A stretch of 64,000 nt of DNA from Undaria pinnatifida (Eukaryota; Sar; Phaeophyceae; Laminariales; Alariaceae), in assembly GCA_012845835.1 (NCBI GenBank), contig JABAKD010000002.1:6876603-6940602 (forward strand), read 5' to 3'. The first letter of the stretch is position 1. Every line of letters starts with the position of its first letter. Below, in pieces: positions 30,201-42,200 of this stretch. Position numbers and translations under genes: made by a program. A model generated the notes under the pieces. That model ran no database searches. It was not told where the DNA came from and saw only the letters and a list, made by a program, of their open reading frames with translations.

Positions 30201-33200
30201 GAAGATCTGTGTGGTCTAGCTCATGTTACCCTGTGGGAGCCGTGCGGTCTGTATGATCTAGCACTTGTTTCCTGGATGGGATCTGCACTCGATAGATACA
30301 GACCCAGCAAAACATCTCATAGCTGCAGATACGGGATGTACTACTTTACATGATCTAGATCATGGTCTGCAGATGATCTAGATCATGGTATGCAGATGAT
30401 CTAGACCTTGGTCTGCAGATGATCTAGATCATGGTCTGCAGATGAGCTAGATCATGGTCTGCATATGGTCTAGATCATGGTCTGCATATGATCTAGACCA
30501 TGATCTGCAGATGATCTAGATCATGCTCTGCAGATGATTTATATCTCGATCTGCCGATAATCTAGATTATGGTCTGCAGATGATCTAGATCATGGTCTGC
30601 AGATGATCTAGATCATGCTCTGCAGATGATCTATATCTTGGTCTGCCGATGATCTAGATCATGATCTGCAGATGACCTAGATCATGGTCTGCAGATTATC
30701 TAGTTCTTGGTCTGCAGATAATCTAGATCTTGGTCCAGATCATGGTCTGTCCGAGGTATGCAATGTTTTCGTCACATGACACTTAGACCACGAGATTTCT
30801 CATTGGGGTTTGCACTTTCAGTGGGGTTGTTTTCGATAAGGGCTTTGGAGCGGAGGCACAGAGCCTCCTCAATTTTGAGGAACCTTAAAAAAATGTTGGT
30901 GCACCCCTACGGTAGAAGAATGCTTACCCGACCGCCGTTGCCCATGGCAGGATCAGCCAACGCCACAAGACGCTCAAAGTCGCCATCCGCCTTAGCCTTC
31001 CGGTCCTTTTTTCTCACCCCTTCGCCCTCACGACTCCCCTCGTCCCCATAGAGCGTACCGGCGGCCCCCGTCGACCCGAAAAATCCTTTCCGAATCGCCG
31101 GGCCGCCGCCATGCTTTAGTTTTGTTGGTGGTGATGGTGATCCAATAAAACCTTTTGTTGCTGACGGTTTTCCGTTTTTTTCTTTCGCGTTTGCCGATGA
31201 TTCCGAAGATTCCGAAGACGGCTTTGCGGCACCGCCGGCGTAGGCTTTCATTGCGGCATCCGTCTGTTCCGGGAACGGGAGGGGAGAGGAGGGGAATAGG
31301 TGTCAGGCACAGTGGTGACCCCTCAATAGTGCCGATTAAGTAGTGCCGGCTGCCCGCTGTAGTGCCTGCGAAATCGCTTGGCGCAGATATGGGATGGCGC
31401 AGATATGGGAACGACCAACAGTGGCAGTACGCGGGGTAGTGCCAGTTTTCGCTACAGTGCCGGTGTTTTCGGCCCTATAGCGGCAACCGGCACCGCAGAC
31501 ATGAGAACAACCAACAGTGGCAGTACGCAGGGTAGTGCCGGTTTCCGCCTTAGTTCCGGTGCTTCCGGTACTATAGCGGCAACCCGCACTGAGTCCTCCC
31601 ACAGTAGGGGTGCAGCAGCAAATTCTACGAAGTTTCTGCGCCCCTTACGTGAGGAGCTAGTTCAACCGACATTTCTATGCACTTCCATTCTGACGTTTAG
31701 TCTAACAACTGCAACCCCTCCCGCGGGATGATTCCGTGGACGTACGCATAGGGTCCAACGTTTTAGGGTCTCTCCTCAGCTCCTCAGCTTGACCAGTCCC
31801 GTCTATCATGATTCGCTTAACCGAAAAGTGTTTTTACCGTGAGGTACCCGGTTTGATCCGTGCTACGACCGAGGCAGCAGCAGTTTTTTTTGTTTCGGCC
31901 GTTTCGTTTCGGGAATGACGGGTCGGGCTCCTTCATCCAAAATCTCCGAAACCTCATTGGTTGATTTTTGCGATATAAGGTTTTGTTTTTTTTGTGTATC
32001 CCTATAGAGGCCGTGGGTTTTGTTCGGCAGGATTGAACTTTCAGCTTTACTTCCAAAATCAGCGTTTTTTTAGCGAGTCATGGAGCTCGATTCTCACGTG
32101 TGACGGGCCTCAAAACAAACAAAGAAAAAGGTGCACGTCTACAGTAAGGTAGCACGTGTCGTTTAAGAACGCCCAAAATTAGAGAAAAACGGACTTGAGA
32201 GCGGTCTGATCTACTTGTCACGCCTTGTGAGGCAAACACTGAGTAAAGTTTAGTCGCTACCCAATCTGAAGTAAGGGCGCCTTGTGAGGCAAACACTAAG
32301 TAAAGCCTTGTGAGGCAAACACTAAGTAAAGCCTTGTGAGGCAAACACTAAGTAAAGCCTTGTGAGGCAAACACTAAGTAAAGCCTTGTGAGGCAAACAC
32401 TAAGTAAAGCCTTGTGAGGCAAACACTAAGTAAAGCCTTGTGAGGCAAACACTAAGTAAAGCCTTGTGAGGCAAACACTAAGTAAAGCCTTGTGAGGCAA
32501 ACACTAAGTAAAGCCTTGTGAGGCAAACACTAAGTAAAGCCTTGTGAGGCAAACACTAAGTAAAGCCTTGTGAGGCAAACACTAAGTAAAGCCTTGTGAG
32601 GCAAACACTAAGTAAAGCCTTGTGAGGCAAACACTAAGTAAAGCCTTGTGAGGCAAACACTAAGTAAAGCCTTGTGAGGCAAACACTAATAAAGCCTTGT
32701 GAGGCAAACACTAAGTAAAGCCTTGTGAGGCAAACACTTAGTAAAGCCTTGTGAGGCAAACACTAAGTAAAGCCTTGTGAGGCAAACACTAAGTAAAGCC
32801 TTGTGAGGCAAACACTAAGTAAAGCCTTGTGAGGCAAACACTAAGTAAAGCCTTGTGAGGCAAACACTAAGTAAAGCCTTGTGAGGCAAACACTAAGTAA
32901 AGCCTTGTGAGGCAAACACTAAGTAAAGCCTTGTGAGGCAAACACTAAGTAAAGTTTAGTTGCTACCCAATCTGAAGCAAGGGCGGCACGGAGATGAGAG
33001 CTGCAATATTGGACGCGTGTCACGATAGAGGTGAACCATTTTTTTTCCTTAAGGTTCCTCAGTTTTTGGGAGCGTAAGACCTCTCCCCAAAACTGATTTG
33101 GGGAGAAAAAAACGAAACTGCCACAGGATGAAAAATCCCATGGCCTATAGGTACACAACGAAAATCATGTAAAAATAAATGGGGCGTATTTTCGACGATT

Positions 33201-36200
33201 TGGGGTTAAGGAGCCCAGTCATTCAGAAAAAAAAATCGCCAAAGAAAGGTATACCAAAATACCTCTATCGTAGCACGCGTCATTTGTCTGATTCCGAGAG
33301 TCTGACCAAGGCTAATAACGGTAGGGGGGGGGGGCCACTTTTGGGAGGCGTTTTTTTGCAAGTGGATCGGGGCCACTCGCGCGAGCAAACCTCCCTGAAG
33401 TTTTTGTGGTATTGAGCTTTCGTGCTGTTAGTTTTTCCGACCTCAATCCGCAATGGAACGGTTGGCAACGCTGCGCCAAAAAAAACGGTGTCACCGAAAG
33501 TATTCTTGCCCGTGAGGTGCGGAGTCGCTCGTGCGAGTGGCTCAAACCCGGTAGTGAAATATAGAGGTACCCGCCTACCGTAGCCTTGGTCGTCTCTTAA
33601 ATCGGACACCCCACGACTGTACACCCAAAAAGTATTCAACACTTCAGACCAAGCATATATACTTTTCTGTGCCGCACCTCCTCCTTGCTGAGCTTGGTCG
33701 TGTCCACCACCTTGCAGCGACTCATCATCTTTACGTACGCCGACGGCTCGGCGCCGTTCTCGGAGCCCTCGGGGGGGTAGAGCGCCAAACCCCCGCTCCC
33801 CTCACCCCCTAACTTCGACAGAAACCCCCTCTTCACTGCCGTCGACTGCTTTCGTGTGTGTCCCTTGGCTTGCTTACATCTCGAAGCCCCGACCTCCGCA
33901 TCTAGTTTGGCTTTCTCACGTCCAAACCCCTCCCCCGCAATGCCCTTAACTTCCTGGCGGCTCGAACCGTTCCCGGAAACGACGTCCTCTGTTGTTGGAA
34001 GCGGGCCCTTGATATCTGTTTTTGATGCGTCGCTGGCCGTCGTCGCCGGTACAATCTCCGAGATAAGCGGCGCAAACTCAGAGATAAGCGGGCCGCCGCG
34101 GCGGCTCTTGTTTCCGCCACAACTCAGGCCCAGAGCCTCCGCCACCCCTTCACCCCCCGCCAGCCCGCCCGCTCCTCCTCCTCCTCCTGCTGCTGCTGTT
34201 GTTGTCGTTCCCGTTGCTCTTCTTCCCGAGTTCGTCCTACCACCGCCTGAAACGAAACCCGCCGAAGCCGACCGTGATGACGCCAACCCGTCGCTGTTGT
34301 TTCCGCTCAAATCTTGCGCTGGGGGCGAGCGGGAACCGCGCCCGGAAGACCCCCATGTTTTTGATGCTGATGCTGTTGCTGATGCTGTTGCTCCAGCGTC
34401 AGGTGCGGGTGGGTTCTTCAGGGCTGCAAGAAGGGACAGTGGGTCGCTCATAGAATCGTCGAGTAGGCCGGAACCACCGCCGCCGCCCCCGCCGCCGTTC
34501 CCGTGAGCGCCGCCCGTTCTTCCTCCCCCCTCCCCCTGGATTTCCGCCGGAACAGGCGTGTTTCCCCTACCGCTGCTTGTTTTTTCCGGGGACGGTTTGT
34601 CTTGCATGGAGATTTCTTCCCCCGGGAAAGGAACTGGTGTTTCTCCGCGGGGTCCGGACCCCCCCTTGTAGGTGCTTTGCTGGTGGGGATTTTTGAGAAA
34701 AAATCGTGACGCAAGAGGCAAAAACACAGAATCGTGTGCGAGAAAAAAAATGGAATTATCATGGTGCGACTGACGATGTGGCGTCGTTTGGCGTGAGAAC
34801 ACCGAGTCACACACATAAACAATCACCGTATAGACAACAAAAACCATGAGAAAAATACATGTAGCGAGGAGAGGAAGGGAAGAAACAAGGGCAAGAGCTG
34901 GGTTAGAGCGATGCTAAGCAGGGAGCAGGTACAGAAGGAAGCAGTTGCTGTAGGTTTCCTTTTGTGACGGTTTCCCAGCTGTTGCTTTTTCTATTTTCTG
35001 GGAACGGTTGTGAGGGATCCACAACGAAGCTCAGCCGTACATTTTTACGATTGACCTCTGACAATATAGCGTAGTTGCTGTTCCGAAATAAATCGACCAT
35101 CCTTCCATAAAAAAAACAGTATTCATCGTACCTCTCCTATGGCCCTCTGCCAACCATTTCCCAATTTCCCGTTCCCCATATCCTTTCGTTTTAGCTACCG
35201 GCGTAGCCTATCCTATTCCTGATCAACGTTCTATCCCCAGGTCATTGGCCGTAGTCCTCCGGCATGGCTGGATGGAAAAAAACAGGGATTTACACGGGTC
35301 GGATCACTGGGTCGGATCGGATAAGGGTGAAACACCTCATGAGATTTCGAAGTCCACGTGACCCGACCCACGCTCGACCCGCGTTTTTTTTAAAACCTCC
35401 GGATCTCACCCACGGTCGGATCGAATAAGGGTGAACCGCCCCATGAGATTTCGAAGACCACGTGACCCGACCCGACTCAACCCGCGGTTTTTTTAAATCT
35501 CCAGTTTCAACTCACGGGCCGGTTCATGACCCATGCAAAGCCCGGGAAGGACCGATAATTATAACCATTAGACTAATCGATAGAACCAGCTCATCAAAAA
35601 AACGTTTTGACCTAAGCTGCAGGTCAGTCATGCAACCGGTGAACCCTAGCTCGTCAGCACCACTACCATTAACACAGGACATAAAGAAAAAGAAACAGGA
35701 TCGCGGGCTCAGGCCAGGTTGTTCTTTTTGAGAAAAGGTATTAGTTTTCATTCAGTATAAAAGATCCCCGAATTTCTTATTTTTCCTGCGATTGTCAGCC
35801 TGCGTTTTGTTACTAATCTGTTTCTTATTAGGTGTCTTGCTCTGTATGGCACAGGCCAAGGCAATCATGCAACCGACGAAACCCAATTCGTCCAGTCAGA
35901 CACACGTCGAACAAATCAGATCCCTATCAATGAAGTTTCCTCTTCAGGGCAAACAGATCCCTGGTCGATACGATCTGCCTGGGCTATAGATCATGTTCTC
36001 GGGTGACAGGCGGGTGATCTGAACGATAGAGCTGTGAGTCGTCACGACTTAAGTCACCAACTAGCTATTAGTCGGACTATTTATTACCAGTAGTCGTTTT
36101 CGGAAGGTATCGACTATCGGACTGATTTGGTTTCCATGCATAGGACAGACGGTTTCGTGTTGCGCGCATTTGTTCCTTTTTGGGCGCCAACCCCCGGCGG

Positions 36201-39200
36201 GGCCAATTGGCTCGCTTCGCTCGCCTGACATAAGTCGGCGCGTCCGCTAGCCATCAGCTTGCTTCGCCACCCGACTTGCCGACTAAAGTCAGTCAGTCGG
36301 CAAACGGCACCTACCGAATAGTTATTCGTCGTGAGATCCTGCCGACTCACAGCTCTACTGAGTGATCTAGCAGGTGCTTCCTGGGTTGGATCTGTACAGC
36401 ACAGATCCTGCACAGCTGGCCATAACGACAGATGCAGGGTCTAAATGATCTGTTAATAGATCGTGATCTGTCCGTTGTGCGAAATAATTCTGACTCGACC
36501 ATTTTAGAGCTTCAAAAACTTTTCCTATGCTAATTCCAAGTTATTTGCCCCCCAAAATGGGTTTCCGGTTTGAAGGCAGTCAGTTATGCAACATATATCA
36601 CAGACCTGAGTCGGTAAAATCTCATGAGTATTAAGTAATCGGTAGGTGCCGTTGACCGACTTTAGTCGGCAAATCGGCTAGCGAAACCAGCTGATGGCCA
36701 GCCGACTTGCCGACGTACGTCAGGCGAGCGAAGGGAGCCAATAAGCCCCCCCCGACCGATTGGGGGGGGGGGGGCGTTCCAATAAAGGAACAAAGGCGCC
36801 CCACCTTAAACAAACCCTCCTACGTATGGAAACCGAATAAGTAGGATAGTCGGTACCTTCTGGAAAGGACTAGTAAATTGTTCGACCATTAACTAGTTGG
36901 TGAATTAAGTCGTGACGGCTCACAGCTATACCCAAAACCCTTCCCTGTACAAATTCCAAGTGATTTGTCCCCAAACACGAGTTTCCGGTTGCGAAGGCAG
37001 TCAACCATGCCACCGAAGAAACAAGCAGTAATGTAAGCAGACTCCAGGGGACCAGCCCAATCTCCAATCACCTTGAGTAATTTGCACCGCTGATCGACCA
37101 CCAGCCCCTTGCGCTCCCGCATGATCCAATCCGCCGCTAGCTGATTAACCTGTGCGGGTAAAACCAGAATATATATATATAAATATATATATACCGGTTT
37201 GGATGCGAGAACATAGATATGTTACAGTTGATGAACCTAACAAAAACGGCTGAACGAAATGGGTGAAAATCATGGTTGAAAAATGTTGCACACTACGGTT
37301 GGGAAAAACGGGTGGCCAAAAGGATCGAAAAAAAAATGGTTGAACAAAGTGTTTGAACAAAAGGTTGAACAAAATCCTTGGGCAAAATGATTGAAACAGA
37401 TGGTTGATTGCACGCACGAACTTCTCAGGTGATCAGGAATATCCCGAGAACTTTCTCAGGCGGTCGGGGTTGCCGTTAAGATTGTAGGGCCGGTATGTAA
37501 GCAGCAGCAGCAGCAGTCAGGGTAAGCAACGTTTAGAAGCCCTTGCGATACGCGTGCGCTTCTACGTATGTCGATTCATGTTTGGACGTTCCGACAGCCT
37601 ACAACGAGTCAATCTCTTACAGTGCAAACACGAAAAACCAAAACGGCTCGTATGACCTCTAAAACTTTAAAAAAAACGAAAAAAAGTATTGACAAAGCTC
37701 GTCCCGCGTGCCAGATAAAGTAGCACTCGTGTGAGCTGCAGCAGCACAACACCCACGGGTTGAACACGCCAAAATAAGAACCCCGTCTCATAGCATACGG
37801 CCGTAAAAAAACGCTACAATGAGTTTCGACGAGATTCTCCATCTCACAGCCGAAGTGTCTTTCCTATTATAATTTTTTTTGAACACGTCTCAACCGGCTT
37901 CGGCAGTGGCTCTCGTGTGAGCTGCAGCACAACATCTACCCGGTGAAGACGACGTTGGCCGCGAGGGTTCGCTCACGGCTCGCTCAGCGGTTGGCTGCCT
38001 CTCGCACCTTGCTGACAGCAAAAAAAAAAATTAAGAAAACGTCTCATATGGCCGCTAAAAAACGACGAAAAACGACGAAAACCCGCGAGAAGGACCACGA
38101 AAAGAAAAAAAACGTCTCACCTGGCTACGAAAGTGGCGCTCGTGCACGCTGCAGCGCAATACCCACGGGTTGAAAACGACGTCGATGGCGAGGGCTCGCT
38201 CACCGCCGTGATCGGTTGTCTCCCTCACCGTGCTGACCAACATCGGCATTCTTAGCCCCGTCGGACTGCGCGCCTCCCTCGTGACGTCGACTGGCCTATC
38301 TGCCTGTAATGCAAATAGCAGATAGCAGGGCATACGTGTGTTGTTGGTATGGTTGTTGTTCTTGATGTTGTTGAGTGATCCCACGGTAGGGTTTGCACTT
38401 TTGGGTCAAAACGTTCTTGTCCGGGGGTTGAGCCCATCAAGTGAGGCTCTGTTGTTGACCCAGGCTACGGTACCATAAGGGTCCCCTTTTAGGGGCCGTT
38501 CTTTTACATTGGCTCGGGGTCACTCGCGCGAGTAACCCCTCTGTTCCTCTGCGGTGTTACGTTTTCTTGGCGATGTAACTTGACGAAATCAGTCCGCAAT
38601 GGAGTGTTTATCTTCCCTGCCCCCCCCCCCAAAAAAAAACTCGCCTAAAGCATTCTTGTCCGCGAAGTACTGGGTCACTCGCGCGAGTGCCTCAAATCAA
38701 GTAGCGAAAAACGGGGGTGTCCCCCCTACCGTAGCTTTGTTTAAGGGCTAGGGGATAGGAGCTAGGTCCGGTTGCGCGAACGAACGCCTTCGAAGTCATG
38801 GTTTCGGGTGAGGTATTGAGCTAGCTCCTCGTGTTAGGAGCCCAGAAAATTCTTACAACCTGTTGCAATCCTAGCGTCCGTGGGATGGCGCTCTGCTGTT
38901 GCTGTTGTTGTTGCTATTGGTTCTGTCTGGCGTCCGACCGTGTGCAGCAAGCACGGTGAGCTTCAACACCATCTCCCAAGAACATCCCCGGAAAGGACAA
39001 TCAACAACCGCTGTGGCGAGCCATCGCACGGTAGGGGTTGCAGTTGTTAATGTTAATGTTACAGTTGAGCTCCTCAAGCACGGGACTATCGGTTAACGTC
39101 ATCATTTTACGGGTATGCTTAGGGCCTCGTAGCGCATATAACTGTTGATCAGGCTGCGCGAACGATCGTCGTCGGAGGCATGTTTAGTGTGAGATCTTGA

Positions 39201-42200
39201 ACTCTTCATGTTAGGCGCTCAGAAACTTCTTAGAATCTTCTCCGCCCCTACCGTGGGGTGACCCTATTAATAGTGGTGACTGATACCTGGTGAGTATTGA
39301 TGAGTATTATTTCGATATAGCTGGTAAAGATACGTGGGGAGGGCCACTTTTATTTTATTCACACTAGTGTAATTGGAGACATTCATTGATTTCCTTGTTC
39401 GAGGGAGACGGCAGAACCCTCTTGCTACCGCAGAGTCCTCCCGCGCTACGAGGGGTGCAGCAGATTCTAAGAATTTTCTTAGTTCCTAGCATGAGGAGCT
39501 AGCTCAATATCTCACCCAAAACATGACTTCGAAGGCATTCGTTCGCGCAACCCGGCCAACAGTTCTATGCGCTACAGTAGTTATAAAACAACTACACTCG
39601 TAAAGTTGTCGTACTAACCCGATGTTCAACACTTGATAGCTCAACCGGTCAGGTATACCTTTTTTTGGCTAAACAAAAATGGAAGCCCTCCCGTGGGATG
39701 ACTCTGTAGTGCAAAGATGATCCCACACTACTACCAAAAACGTGGGTGAGGATATCAACGAGGTAAGAGACACAAAAGGCGCGCACTAGCAACAAAACGT
39801 CAGTTTGTCGAGTTGAGGCGAACCCACGTGAGTTAGACCCGTCGGTCGACATCATCAACCGAGAGGCCGCACCGCTTCCATTGCCATCGCTATCCGGGTA
39901 CATGCTCTGGGTGTTCTATCTGTCACCTCTGGTCTGCACCCTAAGCCTCCAGCTCGCCCTTCGTGAAAGGTTCTACGAACGCACCTTTCCATGTCATACC
40001 CTACCCCCCCCCCCCCCCTCGTTGTCGGTTCTACGATCGCACTTTTGCATTTTATATACCGTAGTCCCCTTAGCCCCCACCTCGTTGTGTGTGTGGATAA
40101 CGAGACTACAAATAGTACTAATAGTACGGCAGAGATGCGCCGTTTTTTTGTTTCTGGTGCTCCTAACCACTTGAGGGGAGCTCCATAAAAAAAAACTGAT
40201 TTTAGAGAAAAATTACCCAAAATGTCAACCCCAAAAACTGATTTTGGAGAAACACTATTAAAAAAATCAACGGCAAAAACTGATTTTGGAGAAAAATTAA
40301 CCCAAAAAATCAACCCGATGACCAAAAATCATCAGCCTAGCTAGGTTTACAAAAAATCAACCCCAACAACTGATTTTTGAGAACATTTGACCCAAAAAAT
40401 CAACCCGATGACCAAAACCCATTAGCCTAGGCATACAAAAAATCAACCCCAAAAACTGATTTTGGAAAACGTGTCCAAAAAATCAACGCCAAAAACTGAT
40501 TTTGGAGAAAATTTAACCCAAAAATATCAACCCGATGACCAAAACCCACTAGCCTTGGTATACAAAAGGCAACCCCAAAAACTGGTTTTTGGAGAAAATT
40601 AAACCCAAAAAATCAACCCGATGACCAAAACCCATTAGCCTAGGTATACAAAAAAACAAATCGTAAATGCAAAAACAAGAATGAAATTCTGACGATGCTT
40701 GGTCAAGGAGCCCCGTTGCGTCGCTCAGAAAACAAAAACATGCCCTAAAAGCGCTGTCTCTATCGTAGCACGCGTCTTAAGAGCAACGCACTCTTCATTG
40801 TGGCCATACGAGCTTAATTCTTGCCTGGTCCATAATAGTCCCCTACCTCCCTTCTCGTGCCAGCTTAGAAGAGCGCACTATCGATGTTGCCGTACGTCTT
40901 CTTGGCTCCAGTGCATAGTTAGGCCATATCTTATAACACCGTTTCTGGATCCGAAAATGAACGTTTTCGGGTCGCAAAACCGGTTTGGCTCTCTTATACC
41001 CCCGAACCTGGTGATTTTTCAGGCTTCCATTTTCGGATGTCGTTTTCGGGTCGGTCTCCACCCCAAAAAGGGAGTCCATTATTTTCGATATTAAGGCAGT
41101 TTTTATTGTTTTTTCTTCCTCGTAGTACACTGGAACCACACGCGGGCCACACCAAATTCCCCGATTGTCATGCTTTTATCTCCTAGACAATAATACAACG
41201 GTGTGGTAAACGCGGCTCATTTCTTGCTCAGTCTATGTGTTCTTCGAGCACATTTTCCGTGTTATCGCACACGTTTCGTATTTGCCGGGTCGATGGGAGT
41301 CGATAAACTCCCATGCTTGCAGAGGTTGACGAGCACCTTAAGGCCGCCTCCCTATACCCCCCCCCTCTCCCCGCCCGGTTTTGGGTCAAACGAGCGCACT
41401 TTTTATGATATCCCACGACGCTTTCTTGCCTGATCTATGGCTCCCAACCCCCCCCTCGTTTAAGTTTCTACGAGGTCACTTTCCATGCGATCCCCAACAC
41501 TACGTTCCTGTTCAATGTGTTCCACGAGTGCACGTTCCATGTTATGATGTGTCTCGCTGTATTGCCTGATCTATGAGAGTCGATATACTCCCATACCCAC
41601 AAATATCGACGAGTGCCTTAGTTGCTGGCTCCCCAGCCCCCTGCGACTAGCTCCCCAGCCCCCTGCGACTAGCTCCCCGCCGTGTTTAAGTTTCACGACC
41701 GCACTTGTTGTGTTGTCGCGCGTGTTTTTCGTTGTATGTGCCCCCTCTAACCCCCCTTCATCTAGCATTCTACTAGCACATTGATTTTTACGTTCTCCCG
41801 CGGTTCGCACTTGCCTGGTCTGTGGGGGCCGATACGCTCCCATGTTCGCAGGCGTTGACAAACGATTTATTGCCGACAGTCAATGACCGCTGATGGGCTT
41901 AACCGTAGCCCCGGACCCCCCCCCCCCCGCTCCCCCCCTCCCCCGTTTTGGGTACTACAAGCGCACTTTCCAATATATCGCACGTTGTTTTGAGGTCGGG
42001 GTTGGGGTTAGGGTTGGGGTTAGGGTCTAACGTAAGGTTCTGGGGCAGTGTTTAAAGTTTTCCTTCTCATACCCACACGTGGGTCATACCATTTTTTTTT
42101 TCTCGAATTCCGCACTTTGTCCTTGACAAGAATCCACGTTGTCTCACACTGCTTGCCTGGTCTATGGGAGCCGATACGCCCTCATGCTCGCAGACGTTGA

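Noticed and set aside
32218-32965. CRISPR-like array
   Set aside because: The 26-bp units are contiguous with no spacers, and the DNA is eukaryotic. It is a satellite.
33856-34506. 216-codon + strand frame antisense to PIH1 exon 5
   Set aside because: Proline/alanine-rich shadow of the coding - strand; the sense exon joins in phase with YKGG of the PIH1 domain.
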